DNA of 64,000 nt from Ianthella basta (GCA_964019415.1 OZ025880.1:6334585-6398584); one strand, 5' to 3'. Positions 1-11,109 are shown, counted from the first letter of the stretch. Translations and numbers: made by a program. Notes: generated from the sequence alone by a model not told the origin.

Positions 1-1850
1 TAGCACAGGCATATATAATGCATGCACATATGGCAACTTGCACTGTGTGCACCAAGCACAAAGCAATGATAATAGTTATAGTCAGTATGGCCATTTGACT
101 GTATAGGAGGCACAAGCAATGAATGAGATGCAGCATTTGATCATAGTGCAGCTCTACGTATATTCTGGCCAGGATAGTCATGCACTAAAAAATTACTATG
201 TCTCTGTGCAACTATAAATAATTAAATTTTATTATTATGTCATTTTGTTACATATTCTGCTATTTATGTATCTTATAGCACACATACACACATCTTATTG
301 CAATGGAGCTAGGCCAATTTTAATTTGCACTAATCTCCAAATCTGCCTAAAGGATTCACAGTAAACACGGTCCAAATGTCGAAGTGCTATCTGTAGCTGG
401 AGGGTGTCTTCAGTGGGGGTGTCAGCTTGTGAAATGAAGGTTTTACATTGACTCACCATACATTACTATGGGACGCCATCTTTGGTTTAACAAAGGATAG
501 CAAACAAAATTACAAAATTTGCAGCACATTCGGTTGATACAAAACTCCTCCTGGGAGATGGTGCAATGGCTTCTTTCGTGGTGGAAGAGGAGACACTTGC
601 TCACTCTGGAGTCACCACTAGGAGTCAGCTCAAGGGAACAACAAGGAATCAGCTTAGTGGAAGAACCGCACAAGTCAGCTCAAAGGAACAGCTGGGAGTT
701 AGCTGCATGCAACTCTATAGCTAACTGCAACTATATACAACGTCTATAGCTATCACTCAGTAGCCATTACTTGGTAGCCAAGTTAATTGGAAGTGCTTTG
801 TGTCAGAAGTACAGGCATCGAAAGCACCTGCGTTGGGTGCTGGAGCAGAGGAGGGTGCCAAAAGCGTCCTCCTCTGCTAGGATATATATTTGCTTCCATT
901 ACTTCCATTCTCTTAAAGTTTGAGCCAGAGGGCTAAGACTCGCATTAACAACATCCCACAGGGAAGGAAGAGACCCTTCTGGTCACACGTGGTGTACATT
1001 CAACCAGTGAGTGGCAGTAGCTCTAGGGCAAGTATAGGCTTATACACTGCTCTATATAGAGCTATCAGGTGCTACGTAAGTATACTATATGTGCACATAA
1101 ACAGTCTTTCACGTTTGCAGGCCAGGTTCACCCTCCCTTGGTCTCCTCACCTGGTAACAATGTTGCAGTGTATATTTGGCAGATTTTTTAATTAGACCTT
1201 CGTTCTACAAGCATCCCACAAAGTGCTAATATAAATGTGCATAATTAGCCTAACACTTAATGTATGGTGCATTGATGCATAGTGGTATCTAGTATATTTA
1301 TACAACTGGGCTTGCTGCGACATGAAACACAGCGGCCACGTCCAAGTGGCACATCTACCTATGTTATTAGTGGCTTACTTAATTAGTTGTACAATGGCCA
1401 AGAATAGTGAGGTGTATTGTATATCCCACCTACCAGGCCCCGCTAAGACTTAGTCATGACACTCAGCGGACATAGTTAGACGATCCATTTGCTCATGTCA
1501 TTAGCAGGATTGCTTAATTAGTTAAAGGAATGCTTAATTACGTAGTTGCAAAATGGCGGAGATGTTTTGAACATATCACATATTGGCACCATCACGTGTG
1601 CCAGTAGAGTATCTGTGCTAGTTGGTCATAGACAAAGACCACCAGTGCAAGTTACAGTGTGCTAAGGGCAGCACAAGCACATTTGCACCTCAACGTATAT
1701 GCATGTTGCCAGAAAGTGAATGCGCTCAATGTTTGAAGAAAAAGCCCACCATGCAGTTACAGCCTGTCAGAACCTGCACCGCCACCATCGGAATGCACGC
1801 TGCAGGAAGCAATGATAACTTGCCTAAGGGCATGCCATTGAATTTCTGCC
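1..1850. other. No recognisable gene; AT-rich intergenic DNA
   Basis: I see no convincing exon, RNA gene or complete mobile element here. A 102-codon plus-strand reading frame at 1622-1930 is Cys-rich. Its last third overlaps the antisense of a membrane-family relic, and no splice or family evidence supports it. Short direct repeats of the type gtcagctcaargg occur near 608-700. Confidence 0.5.
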
Positions 1851-1854
1851 CATA

Positions 1855-2180
1855 CCCTCAATTTGTGGACTTGGGTATGGTGCAGCTTTCAAAGTTGCTC
1901 CCTCCTGCAGTACAAGAGCCAAGGACATAGACTTTAGCTTCAGACTCACATGATCGATGTTCTTGTTACATCCAGTACTACTGAAACTGTACACGTAAGT
2001 GACAGATGAGGTAAATTAAAGGGTACTTTCCAAGGGAAAGCACCTGTAATGAAATGAATAGCTATATAATTATGGCAATTACTCAATTAGTATGACAAAT
2101 TGGGCATAGCCAGCAGCACTGGAGCGTGCATGTGAACTGTATGCACTATGCATGGCCAGGATGTCATACGTATAATTTAT
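1855..2180 (-). pseudogene. Relic of the membrane-protein family: 3' coding fragment plus promoter segment
   Basis: Positions about 1870-1925 match the antisense of the conserved SSC-AGGS-SCT segment of the intact family genes (compare 5668-5760). The match then runs directly into the family's upstream segment, including the inverted repeat at 2026-2040 and the downstream gaattgggcatagccagc-like block. The amino-terminal half of the gene is missing. The same truncated structure recurs at 4203-4445 and 14323-14650. It cannot encode a family protein. Confidence 0.7.
2026..2040. promoter_or_regulatory. Inverted repeat CTTTCC-N3-GGAAAG, copy 1
   Basis: The 15-base sequence CTTTCCAAGGGAAAG is a perfect inverted repeat with a 3-base spacer. 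Five copies occur in the window, each beside a member or relic of the membrane-protein family. Conservation among otherwise diverged flanks suggests a transcription-factor site, but it could simply mark a young duplicated segment. Confidence 0.4.
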
Positions 2181-2816
2181 TTATTGAATCACTAATTCTA
2201 TATAGCTATCATCCTTATATAAAATAATTTATCTGTGCGTATAGCTCATGAAATTTGTAGTAGTAATACATAATTATATCCCCCCGTGGTATATAATATA
2301 TCCATGGATCATGATCAAAAGCAATCAGCCAACTCGGCTCTATAATAATCTAATATATAAAGTCGACTGTGTCTGTGTGTGTGTTCACGATAACCGTACT
2401 TGGCCATCGAAGGATATTGGAAGTGGGATAGTGCGTACTGTAAGAACAGCAAACTGAATGATTTTGAACCACCGAGGACACCTACAGGACAGTTCTGCAT
2501 ACAATATTTGAATGTTAGGAGGTGTTTGATCCATGCAGTAGCTACCATAAAATTAAGAGAGGCAGATAACGAACTGGACAAGAGAACATGCATGCAAACA
2601 TTAATAATTAATGCTGCTGAATGACATACATGGATGTATGCACTCGTAAAGCAGATGTGTACAGCAGTGCATGAGCATGCAAGCTACATGCATGCATGGT
2701 TCTATAAATTTTGAAACTGCATGCAAAGTGTCTACATACATAAAAGGTTAAGAGGCTTAGCTACTTGAAGCTTGCTTATACTTCACTGTCCATCATCATG
2801 CAACCAAATCATTAAG

Positions 2817-3791
2817 CTAAGCCATAGTATCACAGTGATGGTAGCCAAAACACTGATAGCAGGCCACTATACCCTTCAGATTCTGCAGGCGCTGGCGACA
2901 CGTTTGTGAATTTCTGATGACAAGCACAAGTCCAAATGAAGCCAAAATAGCTACAATCACCAGTGCCAAAATGATAGCTGCTACCGATGCATCATCAACA
3001 TCACAACCAATACTGGCCACCACAATGGATTCACTTGGCCCAGATCCAATTTTCAAAAGGTAGGTAGTGTCAGGGGACTTGACTACAGTGCAGCTCTCAG
3101 GGTGGTTCAGACCTCCTGCATTGCAAGAACTGATGACAGAGGAACTCTTTACCGTGTACTCGTATCTTTGAAGAAAGAGCCAGACTGTAGAACCGTCAGG
3201 TGCGCTCTTGTCTGTGGCAAAGTACCATTCATCTGCTTCAGGGATTGATATTGTTCGAATCGGACTCGGGATTACGGAATCGCAAAGTGCTGTGACTTTC
3301 AATTTATAGAAAACAGGACTACCTTCATGCCCATTCTTCCAAAGATCATAGTTATTTCTTCCTTTGAAGACGAGGACATTGTATTCAGCAATCCGAAGAG
3401 CAGTGCAGGCGGAAATAGTGACATTGGAGCCTCGGTATAGGTAAAAGTATGCATATCGATCATCGCCATGGAATTTCACGGTATGGTTCACGTCATCCTT
3501 TGTGTCCAGCTTCGGCGGTGTAGACAAGCTGTACAGCGTGGCGTTTACAGTTGATTCAAGCGAATGGACAGTCATTGCGATGCCCACGCACAGCCCTAAA
3601 TTTAGATACTCACTGGGGTCAATGATCCTTGTATCTCCAATGCTGTATTTGTCGCTACTTTCCCTCTGGTTTCTGAGATCCTGAGTAACCGCACTAACAG
3701 AAATTATCCCGACAATACTAGAAATTAAGAGAGTAACCGATATAGCAATCAAGCTGGCAATAGCGCAACATTTTTTACTGCAGCGTGCCAT
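2817..3791 (-). CDS. Two-helix membrane protein with Cys-containing ectodomain (member 1)
   Basis: A single-exon frame of 324 residues starts at an ATG followed by MARCSKKCC. A hydrophobic segment spans about residues 10-36 (signal anchor or signal peptide). The ectodomain carries the family signature YSIGDTRII, NATLYSLSTPP, YFYLYRGSNVTISACT, LQRYEY, SSCNAGG and YLLKIGSGPS. A second transmembrane helix lies at about residues 268-292 (SVAAIILALVIVAILASF), followed by a short tail with several Cys. Many N-x-S/T sites fit an extracellular or luminal domain. Four related copies and several relics lie between 1.8 and 14.7 kb on the same strand. I do not recognise the family. The two-helix layout loosely recalls APD1-4-like proteins, but there is no RING domain, so no function is claimed. 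Confidence 0.82.
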   Translation of the reverse strand: MARCSKKCCAIASLIAISVTLLISSIVGIISVSAVTQDLRNQRESSDKYSIGDTRIIDPSEYLNLGLCVGIAMTVHSLESTVNATLYSLSTPPKLDTKDDVNHTVKFHGDDRYAYFYLYRGSNVTISACTALRIAEYNVLVFKGRNNYDLWKNGHEGSPVFYKLKVTALCDSVIPSPIRTISIPEADEWYFATDKSAPDGSTVWLFLQRYEYTVKSSSVISSCNAGGLNHPESCTVVKSPDTTYLLKIGSGPSESIVVASIGCDVDDASVAAIILALVIVAILASFGLVLVIRNSQTCRQRLQNLKGIVACYQCFGYHHCDTMA

Positions 3792-3981
3792 ATCCTCGAG
3801 ATACCGTCAAGATTTTGAATTCGCTATCTATAAAGGTTAACTTATATATGCACTACCCCTACCACCTAGTCTTGAACCTAGCCCACGTACTTCCGGCCGC
3901 CATTTTGATAGTAGCTTAACGTAGCGCTGGGTGACGAAGACTAGCTACCTACTACCCTACTGCATGTGCTCATTCACAGTC

Positions 3982-4105
3982 GTTGAATTGCTGTGGACTG
4001 CGTCAGTGTGATGCCAGAGCAGTTAGTGAGGTCAATGTTGATCCTTGTGTCTCCATTACTGCTTAATATTCGTATAAGCGGTGGCGATCAGACGCCCCAG
4101 CGCCT
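3982..4105 (-). pseudogene. Relic of the membrane-protein family (amino-terminal part of ectodomain)
   Basis: On the plus strand, ctgtggactgcgtcagtgtg and the following bases match the antisense of the GDTRII to LTVH segment of the gene at 9657-10640 (compare about 10462-10575). There is no open frame and the flanks are unrelated. It is a separate decayed copy from the neighbouring relic at 4203-4445, because its order is reversed relative to that of one minus-strand gene. Confidence 0.6.
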
Positions 4106-4202
4106 ATGCTAGCTTACTAAACTACATATGTTCACGGTAATGATTTATTTAGCTGCTTGACACCGTAATACTATGTTGTAGGTAGGTAGCATCTGACACT
4201 GC

Positions 4203-4445
4203 ATGTGTGGATTTGGGTATGGTGCAGCTTTCGAAGTTGCTCTCTCCTGCTATACATACAAGAGCCAAGGACAGAGGAATCGAACTCTTTATCTTGTAAT
4301 CGTATGTATATGTAGACTATACTTTAGACTCGTGATCTTCCTGTATAAATCGAGTATGACTGAAACTGTATACACGAAGGTGACAGATGAGGTAATTGCA
4401 AGTGCATGGTACTTTCCAAGGGAAAGCACCTGCAATGAATGAAGT
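4203..4445 (-). pseudogene. Relic of the membrane-protein family: 3' fragment plus promoter segment
   Basis: About 4203-4300 matches the conserved SSC-AGGS-SCT coding segment, with small insertions. It joins straight to the family upstream segment, including the inverted repeat at 4412-4426. The layout equals that of the relics at 1855-2180 and 14323-14650, so the three probably descend from one internally deleted copy. Confidence 0.7.
4412..4426. promoter_or_regulatory. Inverted repeat CTTTCC-N3-GGAAAG, copy 2
   Basis: Identical 15-base inverted repeat, about 120 bases upstream (minus-strand sense) of the relic's coding fragment. Confidence 0.4.
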
Positions 4446-4719
4446 CCTAGTTCATATATATAGCTTTAATGTAGGTAATTGTAATTGTAACTTTAATTGC
4501 TTTCAAGTAGTTGCAATGGGAATTAATTACCTGTAATATGAAAGTAACGGTAATGGTAATTGATTCTTAAAATAGCCAAGTAATTGTAATTGTAATTGAT
4601 CATCAGTAAGCTGGTGTAATTATCACAACACTACATGGTACGTATACATTAGCATTGAGTAGACCCAATATGTACAGTAGAGCTGTATGATCGATGTCAC
4701 GTTAAACTGATACATATCC

Positions 4720-4925
4720 CAACACATGCGTACAACACCATGATGTGTCACAAGGGGCCATAAACCATGCAAATGGTTACTGCATACAACTGTACAGAAC
4801 CCCTGCCCAATACTGTAAACTGAATACTGGATACATGCCTGGGGCACCAGAAAGGAGTGGTCGAGCCACACATCTCTGGTGCCCCAGGCCTGTATCCAGC
4901 TGTGCCCATTGTCAGGTACTTCTTT
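4720..4925 (-). pseudogene. Fragment of a kinase gene (activation-loop exon)
   Basis: Read on the minus strand, about 4925-4865 encodes KKYLTMGTAGYRPGAPE. This is the activation-loop end of the kinase gene at 15113-22824 and of the pseudogene at 7284-8470. The flanking intron sequence (gtacagaacccctgcc and surroundings) is shared with about 8205-8225 and 19070-19085. No other kinase exon accompanies it. A perfect 14-base inverted repeat (CCTGGGGCACCAGA and its complement) at 4839-4889 suggests a local foldback rearrangement. Confidence 0.75.
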
Positions 4926-5470
4926 CCTGCTAGTTTACGCAATATGCAAGCATTAGTAACATTTAAATAATTAATGGGTACAGTCCAAGGGAGATTATCA
5001 TAATGGATCATAACACATACGTACACTGGCACAGCTGGGTTTTCTTGACCTTGCTCAGTTTCACATAGCCCACACAAAGGCAATAGCTACAGAAGTTGGA
5101 ACAGTTAAATTAATTGCAATGCTAAGGTGAATACAATAATGATGGATAGTGGTACATGTTGGCTATGAGTTCAATGGCATTACATTAGTACTGTATGCAG
5201 AACAGTAACACATGCACCAGTACCTAAGGTAACACACATACATACAGTGCTATGCTGTATGATTTACACTAATATGTAAATCGGCCTATTACAGCACTGG
5301 GGTTACATAAGAAGAAGCTATATAGTGTATACACATGTCCATGAAAGTGTTGTGTGTATATATTAGTAAGTAGCTATACATATTATAATAATTATGTTCA
5401 TAAATTGTGTGTGCATGGACCCGGCCGGAGCATTGATCTGCATATGATCTGTATAAAGACCATCTCCACT

Positions 5471-6371
5471 TCAAGCGCCCTTGGCAATACAGCAGCCGCA
5501 TACAACAATGCAAACCACACAACAAATGCAAGTTATAATGAGGACAACTACCACCGACACAACAATGGCTGCCACCAAACCTACATTAACAGCACAATCG
5601 GCCCTGGCCTCTACATTAGACCTGCTTGGTCCTGGTCCAATCCTCAGTAGGTAGGTGACATTCATTTCTGTGGACTTGGGTATGGTACAGCTTTCAAAGT
5701 TACTCCCTCCTGCACTACAAGAGCTGAGGACAGAGGAACTGTTTATCGTGTACTCATATCTTTGAAGAGTTAGGTTGACAGTGGCATCATTGGCATCTGC
5801 TGCAAAATACCCGTCATCCTCTTCCTGAATTGTTATGTTGAATAGAGCATATGAGGTGTTCATGGACAGACCACGGCAATAGGCATTTTGAGTGACTTCA
5901 AATGATGCAAACACTCTTCCCCTTTTCCCAGCCTGCCACAGTTCAAAGTTTGGCCTTCCTCTGATGATATCAAAAGCATATGGAGTAGTGTGAGTACACG
6001 CAGAAATGGTGACATTGGACCCAGGGTGCAGGTAGTAGTAGTCAGTCATCTTTGTTGTGGATAGTCAGTGTGTGGTTCAGTTCATTCCTTCCAGTCAAGT
6101 TAGGGGGCGTAGATAAGGCATAGAGTGTGGCATTTACAATTGATTCGTCACGGGTGACAGTCAGTGTGATGCCAGTACAGAAGGTGAGGCTAATGGGATC
6201 CATGTTGATGATCCTGGTGTCCCCAACAGTGTGGTAATAGGGTCCTTGGGCCAGCCTGTTGGTGTAGCTGTCAAACCCAACAACAATTGTAAGAATAGTG
6301 ACCAGGAAAATGATGAGACTTATCACAGAGCAGATTGCATTGATAATGCTACAAGCAATCCTACAAGACAT
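5471..6371 (-). pseudogene. Membrane-protein family member 2, broken by one frameshift
   Basis: The minus-strand frame starting at ATG 6371 encodes MSCRIACSIINAICS, a hydrophobic segment, GDTRIINM and NATLYALSTPP, and stops at 6042. The rest of the protein (YYYLHPGSNVTISACT, LQRYEY, SSCSAGGS, second helix with VVSVVVVLIITCICC) is open from 6049 to 5471 in the next frame. Aligned to members 1, 3 and 4, only a single-base shift near 6045 separates the halves, between HNKD and DYYYL. The upstream region has a promoter-like inverted repeat at 6476-6490. It may be a young pseudogene or an assembly error; if the base is corrected the gene would encode about 300 residues. Confidence 0.75.
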
Positions 6372-6475
6372 CCTTCAAGACTTCCTTAATTACACTTGTG
6401 TGATCCTCTCGTAAAAGCCAGTACGTCCTTACTGAAATGGCACACGTAGGTGACAGATGCATGAGGAAATAGGTA

Positions 6476-6490
6476 CTTTCCAAGGGAAAG
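6476..6490. promoter_or_regulatory. Inverted repeat CTTTCC-N3-GGAAAG, copy 3, upstream of a near-complete gene
   Basis: The 15-base repeat lies 105-119 bases upstream of the ATG at 6371. This is the only copy still attached to a full-length family gene and is the best argument that the motif belongs to the family's promoter. Confidence 0.45.
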
Positions 6491-6539
6491 AACCATGGCA
6501 ATGAATGGTCATTAGCAGCTACGTAATTGGTATGATAAA

Positions 6540-6700
6540 ATCCGGTACACCCTTACTGAAACTGTACATGTATATACAGATGCTTGAGAAGGAAAACCAC
6601 CAGCAATGAATGGCCACTAACAGTAATTGGTATGACCACAGCAAGCAGCACTGTAGTATATGCGCTGCATACACATGTGGTCTCTGGCCAGCCTGGTCAG
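6540..6700. repeat. Second, degenerate copy of the family upstream segment
   Basis: The order tccggtacacccttactgaaac, cagcaatgaatggcc and aattggtatgacc repeats that of 6410-6540, but the inverted repeat itself is lost (ggaaaaccacc in its place). It looks like a tandem duplication of the promoter-like segment. Confidence 0.5.
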
Positions 6701-7280
6701 GATCATGAATAATTACCATAATAATGTGTATACGTATAGCATGCAATAATTCTATACAGCATACTGTGTGTGTACGTAGCATAAGAAATCTATGTATAAA
6801 GTAACGTATATTGAAATTGTTGTTTAAAATAGCATGCACATAATTGCAACACAACGCAACAGATAATTATGCATGCACACACACACACACAGAGAGAGAT
6901 GTCACCTAATGGCCATGACTGTATGTATCTTAGATCTGTAACTGTTAGTTGTTTTATAATATGTTACGTTGCTTGCTTTGAAGTTATTATCTGTCCACTT
7001 CTGTTCAATGTGTATATATCCTAGTCTTGCATAGCCCAGACCATGTAGAAAAAGGTTCTGGCTATATAAGTATACATGAGACTATATGACCTAATATTCA
7101 TGGATCAAGGATCATCAGCAGCCAAAATAATTATGTATACATGTCATCAATGCATATACAGTAAAATGCATGTACATAAGAGGACAGCAATAAATCTGTA
7201 CATGAATGGATTGTCAGGTAGATAGAAAATTAGCATAAAATTACATATGTCTGGTCTTTGTCCATTCCACCTGTGCTGGT
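6700..7280. other. No gene seen; AT-rich spacer
   Basis: No exon is supported. The last 200 bases (from about 7085) resemble the 3' flank of the kinase gene at 14930-15110, so they belong to the duplicated kinase segment ending at 7284. Confidence 0.45.
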
Positions 7281-7283
7281 GGG

Positions 7284-7602
7284 TCATGAGGAGAAGAAGC
7301 CATGGGTTAAGAGCTTGTCTGCCTTGGGTCGTTTGCTAGGGACAACCTGTGTACATAGGGGACAAGGGAACATGACACTCACACCACACACCAAAACCAT
7401 TTAGGTAGGTGGTGCAACAAGGTAAATGTAATGAAAATGTACCTCACATGCAATGTCCTATGTATGGGCATGTGTGTACACGTGCTGCTAACATTCCTAC
7501 AAGTCAAAATACATTACAATGTGCCTAAATGTACTACACACACGCACGCACGCACGCACGCACGCACGCATGCACGCACGCACTCACACACACACACACA
7601 CA

Positions 7603-7661
<59 letters not shown>

Positions 7662-8470
7662 ACAGCCAACCATCTCTGTGCAATGGACATACCTGCATGC
7701 AGTCGGAGGTCACATGGTCAGCATGTGATGGTCACATGCTCAGTACGCACATGCCACCCTACTCAGTATACCACATTCCTATTACCAACCTCTCTTTGAC
7801 TGTGGGGGCCACTGTAGCTCATGAATATCTTTAGAATGGAGCACCCAAAGGACCAAATATCACCCGCAGTCCACACGGATATGTCACTGAAGTCTGTGTC
7901 TAACAGTGTGAAGTAGCGCTGCAAAAGATGGAAGACAACAAGAGAGTGTCAACTACACTGCACTTGGCAGAGGCGCACTGTGGTGGACACACTGCATGAA
8001 TCAATGCATTGCATTGACAGAAAATGCTGAAGTGAAAGATGGACACGTATACATTAGCATTGAATTGAATCCAACATGTATATACGGTAAAGAGCTGTAT
8101 GATGTTATGTTAAGCTGCTGATACATATCCCAAAACACAACACCATGCACAAGGGGTCATAAACCATGCAAATGGCTACTGCATACACATGCACCTTACA
8201 ACTGTACAGAACCCCTGCCCGATTCGGTTAACTGAATATATACTGAGTGCATGGCATTGTATATATGCTACTCGACTATTCACCTCTGGTGCCCCAGGCC
8301 TGTATCCATGGCCAGCTGTGCCCATTGTCAGGTACTTCTTTTTGTATTTTGGTGGCTCACTGCTAAGGGAGGCTTGGTCCACAGAAAAGTCAGAGCCACT
8401 TTGAATGACTGCCAAGGATTGTAGCAAGAACATTGACAGCTTCCTGACAGACCGATGAGAATGTTGCTAG
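7284..8470 (-). pseudogene. Pseudogene copy of the 15-22 kb kinase gene
   Basis: Three exons align with the kinase gene at 15113-22824: 8470-8284 (SNILI to APE), 7918-7790 (DIWSFG, ending SGPHSQRE) and the terminal exon 7346-7284 (KRPKADKLLTHGFFSS, stop). The first has lost 10 bases relative to 19200-19235. This removes the DFD motif and shifts the frame. The exon matching 15483-15415 is gone except for its last codons: about 7710 joins sequence like 15420 directly to sequence like 18550, a deletion of about 3.1 kb relative to the intact locus. No amino-terminal exons were found. It cannot encode an active kinase. Confidence 0.85.
7533..7664. repeat. (CA)n microsatellite with CACG start
   Basis: About 130 bases of CACG units passing into CA dinucleotides, in an intron of the kinase pseudogene. 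Open frames across it (HTHT runs) are meaningless. Confidence 0.95.
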
Positions 8471-9369
8471 CTGCAGGTGGCGAGAAACATGACACATGTT
8501 ATGGCTGAACAACAGACAAGTTTACTGTATGTGTGTGTACTAGTAGCAGCAATGGGTCAACAGAGCAGGCAAACTCACACATACATGGCTCCCAGCCTCT
8601 GACAGTAAGTGTTTTCCCAGGAAGGTATAGATATCAGCTAGCTCAAGTTCCCGCAACACTGCTCTCTCTTCATCTGCAGCAGTAAGAGCATGTGTGGGAG
8701 GCGCAGTATAGAGGGGAAGCACATGAGCATATACGAGATAATGAGCTCATCTGACCAATGCTCCCTTCTCTATACAGGTGTCTACACACTGCAACACTGA
8801 GAGATGCACTTTGGATGTAGTGCATGAAATTATCATTGGTCCAGGAATTCACTATTCAAAAATAACAGAAGATTTCTTCACAAGCTGCTGTCCCTCAATG
8901 CCATGCATACGAATACCACAAGTATTCAACATCAGAGGGGACAAATGAGTAACACTTACAATCATTATGAAGACATCAAAACATGAAGTGAGGGCTTCTC
9001 GGCTGGCTCAGGTATGAGAAAGAGTAGCTATTCAAGTACCAGCTTTAATTCACCGTCTCTACCTGAATACCACATACACCACCTGCTTTTGCACTTTTCA
9101 ACTTCCTCACTGCCCTCCTCACTTCTTCTGTTTTCAATTTGATGCCTTAATTCTTGTTCGATTGATCTGTCCACTTCTATTCAATATTAATATACACTGC
9201 CATGTTCTATATATAATTATGCATATCATGGAGCACTCGGCCAATACAGTCATGTCATCAATATAGTATATAATATACATTCAAGCTGAAAGGGGACAGC
9301 ATTAGTAACTTTTCATGAATGAAAGGTCAGGTCAGTGCAAGAACATGATTAAAATAAGACTGTCATTAA

Positions 9370-9475
9370 ATTTGCCCATTCTACCAGCAGTAGTGGGTCA
9401 TGAGGAGAAGAATTCGAAGCCATGGGGCAAGAGCTTGTCTGCCTTGGGTCGTTGCCAGGGAATACCTGTGTATAT
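9370..9475 (-). pseudogene. Third copy of the kinase terminal exon
   Basis: The minus strand encodes RPKADKLLPHGFEFFSS and a stop. This corresponds to the terminal exon at 15175-15113 but has a 1-base loss after the splice acceptor and a 3-base insertion. The 3' flank (ctgaaaggggacagcatt, about 9288-9350) matches 15011-15075. No other exon of this copy is present nearby. Confidence 0.75.
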
Positions 9476-9656
9476 AGGGGACAAGGGAACATGACACACC
9501 ACACACCAAACGTCATAGGAGTGTCCAACAAGATTAAATTCAATGACAGTATGAAAGTGCAGCTCACATGCAGGCAGGGATGGTAAACCAAGAATCAAAT
9601 TTGCCTGGCCTTACCTAACTCAGCAGCTGCCCCTCAATCAATGCTGGAATCAATGG

Positions 9657-10640
9657 CTATCGCTGGAATTGTATAGGAAGCTGTACCTGAGGCTCAGACA
9701 GAGAGTTGTAGACGGCTCCATCCTGTATCTTTTCTTTCCCTTTTTTCCTGCACACGTCACATAATATTATTGTACAGACGCTTAATATTACTGTAGTAAT
9801 CCCGAACAGAATCGTAAGCGGTACAAAGAGCGCTACCAGAATTGTATACGTCTGCAGCTGACTACTATCACTAGCACAGCTGGTAGTTGCCTCTACAATG
9901 GCGTTGGATTCCCCTGGACCAATCACCAGAAGGTAGGTGGATGCATCCGGTGTCTTGGCTACAGTGCAGCTTTGAGGTTTGCTTCCTCCAGCGATACAAG
10001 AGCTAAGGATAGCGGATTCCTCCACCTTGTACTCGTACCTTTGAAGGTATAGGTTGACATCAGCAGTAGTTGAAAGTGCCGTAAAATACCAATCATCTGC
10101 TGCTGGGATTCTTCTTGGCCACTTGTACAATTCACAGCGATCACTGGCACTAGATTGCGGACCAGAGTCACCATTACATCGCTTACCAACGTCACAAGTG
10201 TACTCAACAACGCTTGGGCCTTCCTCCCCATTTTTCCAAAGTGTGAAGTTGTCTTTTCCTTTAATAATAGAAACAGGGTACTGACTATCGTAAGTACACG
10301 CGGAAACGCTGACATTGGAGCCGGCGTACAGGTAGAAGTAGGCGGACAGAAAGGTATCCTGCGACTCAGAAGTATGGTGAGCAATTGTATGGTTCACTTC
10401 ATCCCTTGCATCCAACTTCGGGGCCGTAGACAACGCGTAGAGTGTCGCATTCACAGGCCATGAATCGCTGTGGACGGTCAGTGTGATGCCATAACAGTTA
10501 CTGAGGTCGATAACAATGATCCTAGTGTCTCCAGCGCTGTATTGGTCGCGATGGAAGGCCCCAACGCCCCCAGCAAGGATCAAGACTGCGGCAATTAGTA
10601 GGCTGACATGGTAATACTTTGTTGACGTGTCCCTAAGCAT
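9657..10640 (-). CDS. Membrane protein with Cys-containing ectodomain (member 3)
   Basis: 327 residues if translation starts at ATG 10640 (MLRDTSTKYY). The frame is open further upstream but without an ATG. Residues about 12-29 are hydrophobic and end in GGVGA, like a cleavable signal peptide. The ectodomain has the family signature YSAGDTRII, NATLYALSTAP, YFYLYAGSNVSVSACT, LQRYEYKVEE, SSCIAGGS and YLLVIGPGES, with several N-glycosylation sites. The second helix covers about ILVALFVPLTILFGITTVI. The cytosolic tail contains YNSL, a possible YxxPhi endocytic signal, which other members lack. The ectodomain has an extra Cys-containing insert (about residues 140-170) shared with member 4. Intact and probably expressed; function unknown. 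Confidence 0.82.
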   Translation of the reverse strand: MLRDTSTKYYHVSLLIAAVLILAGGVGAFHRDQYSAGDTRIIVIDLSNCYGITLTVHSDSWPVNATLYALSTAPKLDARDEVNHTIAHHTSESQDTFLSAYFYLYAGSNVSVSACTYDSQYPVSIIKGKDNFTLWKNGEEGPSVVEYTCDVGKRCNGDSGPQSSASDRCELYKWPRRIPAADDWYFTALSTTADVNLYLQRYEYKVEESAILSSCIAGGSKPQSCTVAKTPDASTYLLVIGPGESNAIVEATTSCASDSSQLQTYTILVALFVPLTILFGITTVILSVCTIILCDVCRKKGKEKIQDGAVYNSLSEPQVQLPIQFQR

Positions 10641-10731
10641 GATGGTTAGAATCTTCCTGCAGTACTCGTCCGTTAGCTGCACCTCTCTCTCCTGCAAGAA
10701 TTCAGTGATTTTGAAATCTGTACTGCGCCTA

Positions 10732-10808
10732 CCGTATTATATTTAATTTGTTCGTATAGAGGCCGGCTCAAATAGAGCCCTAGCCTCTATTCGAACATAT
10801 ACGGTATA
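10732..10808. repeat. Small palindromic element
   Basis: The arms accgtat...ttcg-atagaggc and gcctctattcgaa...atacggt are inverted around a gagc core. It resembles a short foldback MITE lying just upstream of member 3. Confidence 0.5.
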
Positions 10809-10865
10809 ATTAGTAAAGCATGCATGGGTGTGACAAACATCTGATATGTGTACAAAATTCATGCT

Positions 10866-11105
10866 GATTATTCTATAGTGCATGTCTCCAATGCTGTAGT
10901 GGTTGCAGTTGGAGGTAGTCCCTGAGCCATTCCACTTCTCCAGCCGTAGAACGTTAACTCAAATTCTAAATCATAACAGAAGCAATCAAAATATGCTAGC
11001 TAACACTGGAATGCTTTTGATCAATGCCCCCAGGTCTCATGTTGTTTGGAATCCTTGAGCAGTCTATTAGTTTGCTATGTATCTTCCCTTCATCAAGTTT
11101 GTTCC
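10866..11105 (-). pseudogene. Relic of the membrane-protein family (5' end)
   Basis: Plus-strand stretches such as gtctccaatgctgtagtggt and caggtctcatg, with the following agcagtct...gctatgtatctt, match the 5' end and leader of member 4 (about 13940-14130). They cover the signal-peptide region. The frame is destroyed and the rest of the gene is missing. Confidence 0.6.
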
Positions 11106-11109
11106 TGTA

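Noticed and set aside
2026-2040. Interpretation of the CTTTCC dyad as a STAT (GAS) or NF-kB site
   Set aside because: The spacing is TTCC-N3-GGAA, wider than the usual TTC-N3-GAA, and the bases do not fit GGRNNYYCC. It is left unassigned.
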